Below are positions 18,664 to 27,273 of a DNA stretch of 59,308 nt, piece after piece (the first letter of the stretch is position 1; each line of letters begins with the position of its first letter). This DNA comes from Chitinophagaceae bacterium (GTDB taxonomy: Bacteria > Bacteroidota > Bacteroidia > Chitinophagales > Chitinophagaceae), in NCBI GenBank assembly GCA_023229465.1, contig JALNZE010000021.1, positions 1-59,308 of the forward strand. The letters are read 5' to 3'. The notes under the pieces were generated by a model. It searched no databases and had not been told where the DNA came from. It saw only the letters and a list, made by a program, of their open reading frames with translations. The position numbers and the translations under genes were made by a program.

Positions 18664-19368
18664 TTATGGGGCTACCAGTCTGAATCCGTTTCCATGAATA
18701 TTCACAATCTCAATATTCGTATCATCTTTCAGATACTTGCGCAGTTTAGCAATATACACATCCATGCTGCGGCCATTAAAATAGGTGTCACTACCCCATA
18801 TTTTCTTTAAGGCTCTTTCGCGTGGCAGCAGGTCGTTTTTATGTTCGGCCAGCATTTTTAATAGTTCATTTTCTTTGGGCGAAAGGGTTTGTGTGAGCTC
18901 ATCATGTTTTAATTCGCGCAGCCTGGGATTAAAATGGAACCTGCCTAAATCAAACTCTATATTGTCACTTATCCGGTTCTCTTCTTCATTGCGTTTCAGG
19001 ATGGCTTTGATTTTCAGTAACAAAACCTCAGAGTCGAAAGGTTTGGTAATATAATCATCCGCGCCCAGTTTATATCCCTGAATGATATCCTCTTTCATGG
19101 TTTTGGCGCTCAAAAAGAACAGGGGTATATCCGGGTCCACATCGCGTATCTCTTCGGCTAATGTAAATCCGTCCATATTGGGCATCATCACATCCAGTAA
19201 ACAGATATCAAATTTTTCGCGTTGAAAAGCGGCCAGTCCCAGGCGGCCATCTCTTTCCAGGGTTACTTCATATTCATTCAGTTCTAAATAGTTTTTCAGT
19301 ACCATTCCGAGATTGGTATCATCTTCGCATAACAGTATTTTACTTTTCTTGTCTTCCATGGTGTTCAT
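18664..19368 (-). CDS. OmpR-family DNA-binding response regulator
   Basis: A 234-residue two-component regulator. The N-terminal receiver has the acidic pair CEDD, the phospho-acceptor Asp59 in LLDVMMPN, and the conserved Lys in ITKPFDSE. The C-terminal winged helix has VYIAKLRKYL and a terminal HGNGFRLV. It most resembles RprY-like regulators of this phylum. An ATG three codons in (MEDKKSK) is an equally good start. No histidine kinase is adjacent, so its partner is encoded elsewhere. Confidence 0.9.
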   Translation of the reverse strand: MNTMEDKKSKILLCEDDTNLGMVLKNYLELNEYEVTLERDGRLGLAAFQREKFDICLLDVMMPNMDGFTLAEEIRDVDPDIPLFFLSAKTMKEDIIQGYKLGADDYITKPFDSEVLLLKIKAILKRNEEENRISDNIEFDLGRFHFNPRLRELKHDELTQTLSPKENELLKMLAEHKNDLLPRERALKKIWGSDTYFNGRSMDVYIAKLRKYLKDDTNIEIVNIHGNGFRLVAP

Positions 19369-19536
19369 TATTTAACGTGAAATAAAGATAAAACAATGCC
19401 AATTTACATCCTGTTGCCGCAATCTTTTGTTAAAAAGGCTGTTATGGTTGCAATGGCAGTGAAAAGTTAATTCTTTCTAAGAAGGAATTCAACATAAGTG
19501 AGGGCTTATTTATGGAAAAGCTTCCTGTAAAGAAAA

Positions 19537-21441
19537 TTATCCCATTGCCTGTAAGATTCCCTGTTCATCAACCGATAAAATATGTTCGGCCTGTAAGAAT
19601 GTGAGTACGGTCCAGATTTTTTCCTGGCTGATGGAGGGGTGTGTGGTAAAAAATTGCTCAACCGAGATGCTTTTGCCGATGGATTGCCTGATTTTTGTTT
19701 CGATCAATTTGAATTCTTCCGGTGAGAGGGCTTTGCGTTTTTTTGCCAAACAATTATCACAAATACCGCAATCCTTCAATTCAGTATCGCCAAAATACCG
19801 GGAGATATAGCTGCTGCGGCAGGCATCCGGTAATTCAATATACCTGATCATATGCTCCACCCGTTCAGTATATTGTTTTTTTCTTTCGAGATAGGCGTCC
19901 TGCTTAATCTGCAGGTATTTTGCCGATGCCCTGTTTAATACAAAATGAATTTGCGGGGTATCTTTTTGTGGTAAATATTCCAGCAGGCCAAACGATTGCA
20001 GTTGCCTTAACTGATCAATAACATTTTCAATGGGTAGGCTGGTTAACCTGGCCAACTGTTTTTCGTAAACGGATACGCGGTTATCATAAATGCCTTCATA
20101 GGTTCGTAATAAACATTTGATCAGGGGTTCCAGTAAAGGATGACTGATCTCAAACTGATACAGGGTTTCTTTGGAAGCCGTAAAATTTACCTGTGAGGGC
20201 AGAAAAATATTTTCTGAAAAAGTGATATGACCTTCCTGCTCCAGTACTTTGAGTGTATTGATCACCAGTAAGCTATCCAGTTTGAAATTCTTTATAAAGG
20301 TAAGCAGGTCAAAGTCATAATACTGTCCTTCGCCATTTCCAACCGGTATCTGTAAATAATCGGCCAGCGACTGATAAATTCTTTTTATTTCAGGGATAGG
20401 CGGAAAACGCTTGCCTGGCATGGCTTTCAGACCGGTTATATTTTCTTTCTGATACACCAGAACCGCGAAAGCTTTTTTTCCGTCTCTTCCGCAACGGCCC
20501 GCCTCCTGGTAATAACTCTCCATGCAGTCGGGTGTATCAAAATGAATCACTGTTCTTACATCCGGTTTATCAATGCCCATTCCAAATGCGTTGGTACATA
20601 CCATTACCCTTGTTTGGTTAGTAATCCATGCCTGTTGTTTTATATCACGATCCTGTTGGGTTAGTCCGGCATGATAAAAACCGGCAGCTATTGATTGCAG
20701 CAAAAGTAAATTGGCCAGTTCTTTGGTTTGTTTGCGGCTACTGCAATACACAATACTGCTGCCGCTTACTTTTTTCAGGATATCAATCAGTTTATTAATC
20801 TTGCTGTCTACACAAAAACTGCTATACGATACATTGGGCCGCTCAAATGATTGCCTGAATACCTGGCCGTTACTGAACTTTAATTTCGCGGTAATATCTT
20901 TTTGTACCACCGGCGTTGCAGAAGCGGTTAAAGCAACCAGTGGAATACCGGGTAGTTCCTCCCTTAAATTGGCTATACGCAGATAAGGGGGCCGGAAATC
21001 ATAGCCCCATTGCGATACACAGTGCGCTTCGTCAACAACTATCAGGCTAATATTGAGCGCGGGAAGGTATTCTTTGAATAAGGAGGTTTCTAATCTTTCA
21101 GGCGACAGGTATAGAAATTTGTAATCACCCTGTGTGGCATGCTGCAAAATTGTTTTCACCTCATAGAAACTTAACCCACTGTGTAAGGCTATTGCGGGAA
21201 TATCTTTTTGCAGTAAATGATCCACCTGGTCGCGCATCAGGGCAATGAGCGGACTAATCACCAGGCAGAGTCCTTCCTTTAGTATAGCCGGCACCTGAAA
21301 GCAGATAGATTTGCCCCCACCGGTGGGTAATAAGGCCAATGTATCCCTCCCATCTAATACCGATTGTATGATCTCTTCCTGCATGGGGCGGAATTGATCG
21401 TGATGCCAGTGGAGTTGCAGTATGTTTAGGGGCGTGGACAT
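19537..21441 (-). CDS. recQ: ATP-dependent DNA helicase RecQ
   Basis: A 3'-5' superfamily 2 helicase used in recombination repair and fork restart. Walker A TGGGKS and the RecQ motif 0 (HWHHDQFRPMQEEII) are at the N-terminus. The DEAH box lies in VVDEAHCVSQWGYDFRP and motif VI in QEAGRCGRDG. Zinc-binding cysteines follow (CRSSY, DCGICDNC) and then a winged-helix domain. At 634 residues no HRDC domain is apparent. The ATG lies 3 bp from a seven-unit heptad tract, so its immediate 5' leader is repeat DNA. copA is 89 bp upstream on the same strand. Confidence 0.93.
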   Translation of the reverse strand: MSTPLNILQLHWHHDQFRPMQEEIIQSVLDGRDTLALLPTGGGKSICFQVPAILKEGLCLVISPLIALMRDQVDHLLQKDIPAIALHSGLSFYEVKTILQHATQGDYKFLYLSPERLETSLFKEYLPALNISLIVVDEAHCVSQWGYDFRPPYLRIANLREELPGIPLVALTASATPVVQKDITAKLKFSNGQVFRQSFERPNVSYSSFCVDSKINKLIDILKKVSGSSIVYCSSRKQTKELANLLLLQSIAAGFYHAGLTQQDRDIKQQAWITNQTRVMVCTNAFGMGIDKPDVRTVIHFDTPDCMESYYQEAGRCGRDGKKAFAVLVYQKENITGLKAMPGKRFPPIPEIKRIYQSLADYLQIPVGNGEGQYYDFDLLTFIKNFKLDSLLVINTLKVLEQEGHITFSENIFLPSQVNFTASKETLYQFEISHPLLEPLIKCLLRTYEGIYDNRVSVYEKQLARLTSLPIENVIDQLRQLQSFGLLEYLPQKDTPQIHFVLNRASAKYLQIKQDAYLERKKQYTERVEHMIRYIELPDACRSSYISRYFGDTELKDCGICDNCLAKKRKALSPEEFKLIETKIRQSIGKSISVEQFFTTHPSISQEKIWTVLTFLQAEHILSVDEQGILQAMG

Positions 21442-21443
21442 TG

Positions 21444-21490
21444 GTGAGTCGTGAGTCGTCAGTCGTGAGACGTGAGATGTGAGACGTGAG
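21444..21490. repeat. Heptad tract, word GTGAGTC, directly upstream of recQ
   Basis: Seven units in perfect phase: GTGAGTC twice, GTCAGTC, GTGAGAC, GTGAGAT, GTGAGAC and a final GTGAG. It begins 3 bp from the recQ start codon and ends before a run of T. All units are in one orientation, so this copy lacks the inverted arm seen in copA and leuS. Confidence 0.9.
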
Positions 21491-21530
21491 TTTTTTTAGG
21501 TGTTTATCATTTTCTAAGCGCAATCTCCAA

Positions 21531-23729
21531 TTATACTACTTTCTTGAAATTCAACCTCACCGAATTTATTGCCAGCACCACATCACTCAATCCCATTACC
21601 AATGCGCCAAAAGCGGGACTCAGAAAACCGAAGGCTGCAACGGGTATGGCCACAATATTGTAGGCAAATGCCCAGAAGAGATTTTCTTTGATGGTGATAT
21701 AAGTATGTTTTCCTAAACCGAGTGATAGGGGAAGGTGCTTTAATCCGTGATTCATTAATACTACCTGCGCGCTCTGCATGGCAATATGCGAGGCATCGCT
21801 TAATGATATGCCTACGGTTGCTTTGGCTAAGGCAGGCGCATCATTTATGCCATCGCCAACCATGGCCGTAGGAGCGATATGGTTAAAAGCCGCGATTTTT
21901 TCTAATTTTTGTTCAGGACTTTGTTCGGCAATCACTTCATCCATGCCTAATTCTCCGGCAACCTGTTCACATTTCTCTTGCTGGTCGCCACTTAATAAAA
22001 TTGTTTTGATGCCTTTTATTTTTAACAGCCTGATTACTTCTTTGGCTTCGGGCCTTATCTCATCCACTACATCAATCGATCCCAATAATTGGTTATTCCT
22101 GATGATATAAATATTGTGCAACCTGTCTTCTGTTAAATGAGCCGCTGCTTTGTAAGAGCCGGCTATGTATTCATTGCCTTCTTTATCTGTGGCTTTCATT
22201 CCAAACCCCTTCACTTCTTCCACTTTTGCCCAACGGATATCATCCTTTACTTTCCATTCTTTGGCTATGGCTTTGGCAATGGGGTGATTAGAAAATTTTT
22301 CTAATGAGTAAGCGATGAGCTTGAAGGAATCGTGAGTCGTCAGACGTGAGTCGTGAGAATTTTCCATATCGCTTCTCTCACGACTCACGTCTGACGACTC
22401 ACGATATACCTCTGCCGGCTCCCGGACAACCTGAAACCCGGCGATGCGAAACTGCCCGGTAGTAAGTGTTCCTGTTTTATCAAATACTACCTGTGTAATA
22501 CTTTTAAATATTTCCAGGCTTTTTGCATTTTTAAAAAGCACCCCGTTTTTAGCGGCTCTTCCCAAACCAACCGCGATGGCGGCGGGCGTGGCAAGTCCCA
22601 TGGCACATGGGCAGGAGATGACTAATACAGCTATCGCTCTTAATAAACTGTTGCTGAACGGCAGGTGCCCCAAAAAATAATTCATTAAAAAAGTAATCAC
22701 CGCTATGCTTATGACAACAGGAACGAAAATAGCGCTGATCTTATCTGCCAGTTGCTGAATGGGTGGTTTTTCCGTTTGCGCCTCTTTTACCATTTTTAAA
22801 ATGTTGGCAAGCACTGTATTTTCACCCACTGCGGTTACCATGGTTTTAAGGGTACCTGAGTGCAATACAGATCCGCCAATCAGTGTATCATTCATTTTTT
22901 TGTCTACCGGTGCACTCTCACCGCTGATGATGGCTTCATTCACACTCGCTTCGCCCCATAGTATCTTACAATCCATCGGTACGGGTTCGCCACTCTTTAT
23001 TAAAAGGAGGTCGCCCACTTTTAAATGCGTACTCTCAACCGGGAAGATATGTTCCTGATGCTGGTCGTCATAAGCAATCATATTCGCCATCACTTTCTGA
23101 CTAACCGCTAATTTTTTTAGGGAAGCCTGGGTGGTCTCAACAGATTTATCTTCCATCCAGTTACCCAAAAACACCAGTGTTATAATGGTAGCTGCGGTTT
23201 CATAAAACATATACTGCTGCGCCTCGCCAATCAATGTGCCATACAGGCTGTAACCAAAGGCTGCTATGGCTCCCAGCGCAATGAGCACATTCATATTAGG
23301 TATTCCTTTCCACACACTTTTGATGGCGCTTCTTCCAAAAAAATCCATACCCACCAAAAAAACAGGAATGGTTAGCGCTAATTGAACATAAGGATCCATC
23401 AATAAATGAATATGTGCCCCCGGTATCATATGCAACATTAATGGCGCAGTAAAAACAATGCAGAAAAGAAAGCGTTGGAAATGATTTTTAAAGAGGCGTT
23501 TATCTTTTTGTGTATCCGATGCATCGCCTGTAATAACATGATACCCCAATCCCTCAATGCCCCTGGCTATCTCCAGCTTAGGTATTTCCAAGGGCTTCTC
23601 AAAACTAACTTCCCCACCAATAAAATTTACTTTCACTTCCTGCATACCATTATCATGCAGGTATCTATCTATCGTTAATGCACAATTGGTGCAACTCATG
23701 CCTTCGACTTTCCAGTTCAGTTTTTCCAC
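21531..23729 (-). CDS. copA: Copper-translocating P1B-type ATPase
   Basis: A heavy-metal exporter of 732 residues. One N-terminal heavy-metal-associated domain has GMSCTNC. The ion-binding CPC motif in VISCPCAMGLATPAA defines a Cu+ or Ag+ pump. DKTGTLTTG holds the phosphorylated aspartate, SNHPIAKAIA is the P1B-specific HP motif, and GDGINDAPAL closes the P domain. Eight TM spans are expected. Residues 442-467 in the nucleotide-binding domain, a loop between the DKTGT strand region and SLEKFSNHP, are encoded by a 77-bp palindromic heptad element. No copper regulator or chaperone is adjacent. A -7-like TATCTTTG at 23852-23845 may be its promoter. Confidence 0.92.
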   Translation of the reverse strand: MEKLNWKVEGMSCTNCALTIDRYLHDNGMQEVKVNFIGGEVSFEKPLEIPKLEIARGIEGLGYHVITGDASDTQKDKRLFKNHFQRFLFCIVFTAPLMLHMIPGAHIHLLMDPYVQLALTIPVFLVGMDFFGRSAIKSVWKGIPNMNVLIALGAIAAFGYSLYGTLIGEAQQYMFYETAATIITLVFLGNWMEDKSVETTQASLKKLAVSQKVMANMIAYDDQHQEHIFPVESTHLKVGDLLLIKSGEPVPMDCKILWGEASVNEAIISGESAPVDKKMNDTLIGGSVLHSGTLKTMVTAVGENTVLANILKMVKEAQTEKPPIQQLADKISAIFVPVVISIAVITFLMNYFLGHLPFSNSLLRAIAVLVISCPCAMGLATPAAIAVGLGRAAKNGVLFKNAKSLEIFKSITQVVFDKTGTLTTGQFRIAGFQVVREPAEVYRESSDVSRERSDMENSHDSRLTTHDSFKLIAYSLEKFSNHPIAKAIAKEWKVKDDIRWAKVEEVKGFGMKATDKEGNEYIAGSYKAAAHLTEDRLHNIYIIRNNQLLGSIDVVDEIRPEAKEVIRLLKIKGIKTILLSGDQQEKCEQVAGELGMDEVIAEQSPEQKLEKIAAFNHIAPTAMVGDGINDAPALAKATVGISLSDASHIAMQSAQVVLMNHGLKHLPLSLGLGKHTYITIKENLFWAFAYNIVAIPVAAFGFLSPAFGALVMGLSDVVLAINSVRLNFKKVV
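22329..22405. repeat. In-frame palindromic heptad element inside copA
   Basis: A perfect inverted repeat with 30-bp arms (22329-22358 and 22376-22405) and a 17-bp spacer, 77 bp in all or eleven heptads. Units read ATCGTGA, GTCGTCA, GACGTGA, GTCGTGA on the coding strand, then the same words inverted. The whole element is translated: RESSDVSRE from one arm, HDSRLTTHD from the other. Confidence 0.95.
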
Positions 23730-23741
23730 AACAACACGTTT

Positions 23742-23846
23742 AATTGAGAAGTAAGAATTAATAATTTTTTTAAGTGGGTTAGGAAACTCACCGTTAGTAA
23801 AAATGTCATTTTACTGATCCCTCCCAATTCTTAAGTATTAATTACA
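23742..23846. repeat. Palindromic heptad element, word AATTAAG, between copA and tsaE
   Basis: The left side reads AATTGAG, AAGTAAG, AATTAAT, AATTTTT (23742-23769). The right side reads AATTCTT, AAGTATT, AATTACA (23826-23846), the same word inverted. The centre has two smaller hairpins (GTGGGTT with AACTCAC, and AGTAAAA with TTTTACT). This is the same design as the copA and leuS elements but with a different, A/T-rich word. Confidence 0.6.
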
Positions 23847-23920
23847 AAGATACCCCTCCCCGATTGTCGAAATTGGAATTAAATACAGCATGGTTTCAAA
23901 TTCTTACTGGTTGGGATGAT

Positions 23921-23928
23921 TATCTTTG
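23921..23928 (+). promoter_or_regulatory. Candidate -7 box for tsaE
   Basis: TATCTTTG fits TAnnTTTG exactly. It ends 4 nt before the ATG chosen for tsaE, suggesting a leaderless transcript, and rules out the further-upstream start at 23864. A TTTC at 23894-23897 could be the -33 box (23-nt spacing). Confidence 0.5.
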
Positions 23929-23932
23929 CTGC

Positions 23933-24346
23933 ATGGATGCAATTTTTACATTGGACCAGCTAAGCAGGGTAGCGGCGGCCCTTTGGAAAGAGGGGGACAA
24001 GAAAAAGGTCTGGGCTTTTCATGCGGCTATGGGAACGGGCAAAACTACTTTTATTCATGCCTTGTGTGCGGAGCTTGGAGTGCAATCTGTTGTCAGTAGT
24101 CCCACTTTTGCCATTATTAATGAATATAGCAGCCCCATTGCCGGAATCATCTACCATATGGATTGGTATCGGCTGAAAGATGAAGAAGAAGCCATTCAGG
24201 CAGGGGTTGAGGATACTGTAAACAGCGGCAAGCTCTGCCTGGTAGAATGGTCCGAAAATGCCCCCGGACTCTTGCCTGATGAAACATTTCATGTATATAT
24301 GGAAGCATTGGATGAGATTACCAGGAGGGTGTATACGAATAGATGA
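23933..24346 (+). CDS. tsaE: tRNA threonylcarbamoyladenosine biosynthesis ATPase TsaE
   Basis: A small P-loop ATPase that works with TsaB and TsaD to make the t6A modification at position 37 of ANN-decoding tRNAs. Walker A GTGKTT is at residues 34-39. PTFAIINEYSS and the HMDWYRL and VEWSEN motifs are typical of the family. I start it at the ATG at 23933 (MDAIFTLDQL), giving 137 residues; the open frame extends 23 codons upstream into non-conserved sequence. The stop codon lies in a heptad tract. The alanine dehydrogenase gene follows on the same strand. Confidence 0.92.
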   Translation: MDAIFTLDQLSRVAAALWKEGDKKKVWAFHAAMGTGKTTFIHALCAELGVQSVVSSPTFAIINEYSSPIAGIIYHMDWYRLKDEEEAIQAGVEDTVNSGKLCLVEWSENAPGLLPDETFHVYMEALDEITRRVYTNR

Positions 24347-24368
24347 CGGATGAAAGATGAAAGATGCG
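24341..24368. repeat. Heptad tract, word AGATGAA, at the 3' end of tsaE
   Basis: Four units in phase: AGATGAC, GGATGAA, AGATGAA, AGATGCG. The tsaE stop codon (24344-24346) is inside the first unit. A near-identical word occurs within the tract at 2024-2044. Confidence 0.8.
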
Positions 24369-24465
24369 GCTGGCAGGAGCAGGCGTTCAAACTATCTGCC
24401 TTTCTTTCTGGTAAAAATGAATTAATTTTATCTCAATCACCTAATATATCAATCTTATTCTCTCC

Positions 24466-25677
24466 ATGGCTACCAAACCCTCCATCAGTGCATCCTTTAC
24501 CTATGAAACACTGGAAGAAACCCTGGATATAAAACCACAGGGCGCCAAGTTGCATATTGGTATTCCCAAAGAAATTGCTTTTCAGGAAAACCGTATTGCA
24601 CTAACCCCTGATGCAGTGGGTGTATTGGTGGCTAATGGAAATCATGTGGTGGTAGAGCATAAGGCAGGTGTAGGTAGCCATTACTCGGATAAGGATTATG
24701 CCGAAGCGGGTGCCCAAATTGTATACGACCGTAAAGAAATATTTAACTGTCCCATACTGGTTAAAAGCGCCCCTCCGGTAGAAGAAGATCTGCCATTGAT
24801 TCAAATGAATCAGACCATCATATCGCCTGTACATCTTTCTGCTTTAAAAAAAGAATATATAGAGAAGATGATGGAGAAAAGGGTTACGGCGCTCAGCTTT
24901 GAAAATTTTAAGGATGATAGCGGAACCTATCCCATTGTGCGCAGTATGAGTGAGATTGCCGGGAGTGCGGTTATGTTAATTGCGGGCCAGTACCTGAGTA
25001 GTTTTAACAAAGGGAAGGGCGTGTTATTAGGTGGTATCAGCGGTATTCCGCCAACTAAAGTAATTATTATTGGCGCGGGTATTGTTGGCGAATTTGCCAC
25101 CCGTAATGCACTTGCCCTGGGCGCTTCCGTGAAAGTATTTGATAACAATGTTTACCGCTTAAAACAGTTACAGAATAATTTAGGGCAGCGTATCTGGACC
25201 AGTGTGCTGGAGCCAAAAATTTTATCCAAACAACTTAAGACTTGCGAAGTAGCCGTAGGTGCCTTAAGCAATGAATATGGAAGGGCGCCTGTAGTAGTTA
25301 CCGAAGAAATGGTAGCGGCAATGCGCCCCGGAAGCATCATCATTGATGTGGCTATTGACCGTGGCGGCTGTTTTGAAACCAGTGAATTAACCAGTTATGA
25401 GGACCCCACTTTTCTAAAACATGATGTAATCCATTATTGTGTACCCAATATACCCAGTGGTTTTGCCCGTACAGCCAGTCAGGCCATCAGCAATGTACTG
25501 ATGCCATTAATTTTAGAGATCAGCGATGAAGGCGGCATTGAAGAAATGGTATGGCACAAGTTCAATCTTCGCGAAGGCATCTATATGTTCAAAGGGGCCT
25601 TAACAGATTTCTATATCAGTCAGCGCTTTGATTTGAAATATACAGATCTGAATTTATTGATTGCGAGCAGGCGATAG
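24466..25677 (+). CDS. ald: Alanine dehydrogenase
   Basis: An NAD-dependent enzyme converting L-alanine to pyruvate and ammonia, related to the transhydrogenase alpha subunit. KLHIGIPKEIAFQENRIALTP at the N-terminus matches the family opening, and the Rossmann glycines are in IIIGAGIVGEFA. SGTYPIVRSMSEIAGS and the C-terminal HYCVPNIPSGFARTASQA are typical of Ald-type enzymes. At 403 residues it carries about 28 extra N-terminal residues compared with the 370-residue Bacillus-type enzyme, as is usual in this phylum. The promoter region is the 119-bp gap after tsaE, which holds a heptad tract. Confidence 0.88.
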   Translation: MATKPSISASFTYETLEETLDIKPQGAKLHIGIPKEIAFQENRIALTPDAVGVLVANGNHVVVEHKAGVGSHYSDKDYAEAGAQIVYDRKEIFNCPILVKSAPPVEEDLPLIQMNQTIISPVHLSALKKEYIEKMMEKRVTALSFENFKDDSGTYPIVRSMSEIAGSAVMLIAGQYLSSFNKGKGVLLGGISGIPPTKVIIIGAGIVGEFATRNALALGASVKVFDNNVYRLKQLQNNLGQRIWTSVLEPKILSKQLKTCEVAVGALSNEYGRAPVVVTEEMVAAMRPGSIIIDVAIDRGGCFETSELTSYEDPTFLKHDVIHYCVPNIPSGFARTASQAISNVLMPLILEISDEGGIEEMVWHKFNLREGIYMFKGALTDFYISQRFDLKYTDLNLLIASRR

Positions 25678-25703
25678 CCGTTGGAATATAGAATGGTGAT
25701 TTT

Positions 25704-27254
25704 TTAGGTTAGCTTCAAATTAAACCAATCATCCACTTTGTTTTTTATGGCATCCTGGTAGGAGTGATGATGGTACTCGTTGCTGTCTGGCTCATATACA
25801 TATTCCTTTTTCCATTCGTGGTAATGTATAGCAACCTGTTCAATGGCATCTACCAGGTAATATATTTCCTCGTTAGTCATAACAGGATGAACAGACATAC
25901 GTATCCACCCAGGCTTGCAGGAAAGATCGCCCTTATGAATTTCATCGAGTATTTCATTTGAATGCAATTCGTCTACACGCAGCAGCATATGGCCATAGGT
26001 GCCTGCGCAGGCGCAACCACCGCGGGTTTGAATGCCAAACCTGTCGTTCAGTAATTTTACCACCAGGTTAAAATGCGTTCCCTTTATTAAAAAAGAAATC
26101 ACACCCAGCCTGTGTTGATTCTGGCCTTCCATGATGTGAATGCCCGGTATACCTGGCAAACGTTCAAAGATTATTTTCAATAGCTCTTCTTCGCGTTGTA
26201 TCATATTGTTAACGCCCATTTCTTCTTTCAGTTTTACGGCCAGCGCTGCTTTAATGCCCTGTAAAAAAGGTGGTGTTCCGCCATCTTCTCTGTGTTCAAT
26301 ATCGGTGATGTACTCGTGATATTTCCATGGGTTGGTATAGGTAACCGTTCCGCCACCCGGCTGATCGGGAATGATATTATGGTATAAAATTTTATCAAAA
26401 ATCAATACGCCCGGTGTGCCCTGTCCGCCCAAAAATTTATGTGGTGAAAAGAAAATGGCATCCAGTTGTCCACCTGCTAAAGACGGGTGCATGTCAATGG
26501 CAACATAGGGAGCCGAACAGGCAAAATCAACAAAGCACAGGCCACCATATTGGTGAGTGAGCTGCGCCACCTGGTGATAGGGTGTTTGAATACCGGTAAC
26601 ATTTGAGCAACCTGTAATGGCCGTAATTTTATTTTTCCGGTGCTGGTATTTTTGTAGAAGTATTTCCAGGTTAGCCAGGTTAATATTGCCACTTTCATCA
26701 TTCGGAATAATCTCTACATCGGCAATGGTTTCCAGCCAGGAGGTTTGGTTGGAATGATGCTCCATATGTGATACAAATACAATGGGCTTTAGGGCAGGAT
26801 CAATGTCCAGGTAATCACTGAACAAAGCATGAATACGCACCTTGCTATTTTTCAATTCAGCACTGGAAGGAAGTCTGCCTGCTTTTACATAATCCATAAT
26901 TCTTTCAGGAATACGCAGTCCCAACAGGCGTTGCAGTTTATTCACAGCGCCTGTCATACCGCTACCTGCAAAAATCAATACATCATCGGGCCCGGCTTTT
27001 ACGTGTGCTTTAATAATATGCTTGGCCTGTTCATAGGCGCGGGTCATAGCGGTACCTGTTACCGTTGTTTCGGTATGGGTATTGGCCAGCAGGGGCATGA
27101 TCTCATGCTGTATGCGTTCTTCAATAGGAGCATAGGCCCGGCCACTGGCAGTCCAGTCGGCATACACCATTTTCTTTGTTCCGTACGGCGTTTCAAAATG
27201 GGTATCAATGCCAATAATATTTTTCCGGAAGGATTGAAAATAGGTTTCTAACAA
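25704..27254 (-). CDS. Class V aminotransferase-fold PLP enzyme
   Basis: A 516-residue pyridoxal-phosphate enzyme of the cysteine desulfurase / isopenicillin N epimerase superfamily. The cofactor lysine is expected in FFSPHKFLGGQGTPGV, and VFVSHMEHHSNQTSW and ITGCSNVTGI hold other cofactor contacts. RGGCACAGTYGH near residue 410 contains cysteines at the position of the desulfurase active loop, but it does not match NifS or SufS closely. It is not adjacent to Fe-S assembly genes, so the substrate is open. It converges on the alanine dehydrogenase gene with 26 bp between the ends. Confidence 0.8.
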   Translation of the reverse strand: MLETYFQSFRKNIIGIDTHFETPYGTKKMVYADWTASGRAYAPIEERIQHEIMPLLANTHTETTVTGTAMTRAYEQAKHIIKAHVKAGPDDVLIFAGSGMTGAVNKLQRLLGLRIPERIMDYVKAGRLPSSAELKNSKVRIHALFSDYLDIDPALKPIVFVSHMEHHSNQTSWLETIADVEIIPNDESGNINLANLEILLQKYQHRKNKITAITGCSNVTGIQTPYHQVAQLTHQYGGLCFVDFACSAPYVAIDMHPSLAGGQLDAIFFSPHKFLGGQGTPGVLIFDKILYHNIIPDQPGGGTVTYTNPWKYHEYITDIEHREDGGTPPFLQGIKAALAVKLKEEMGVNNMIQREEELLKIIFERLPGIPGIHIMEGQNQHRLGVISFLIKGTHFNLVVKLLNDRFGIQTRGGCACAGTYGHMLLRVDELHSNEILDEIHKGDLSCKPGWIRMSVHPVMTNEEIYYLVDAIEQVAIHYHEWKKEYVYEPDSNEYHHHSYQDAIKNKVDDWFNLKLT

Positions 27255-27273
27255 AATGTAATGATTTAGCTAT

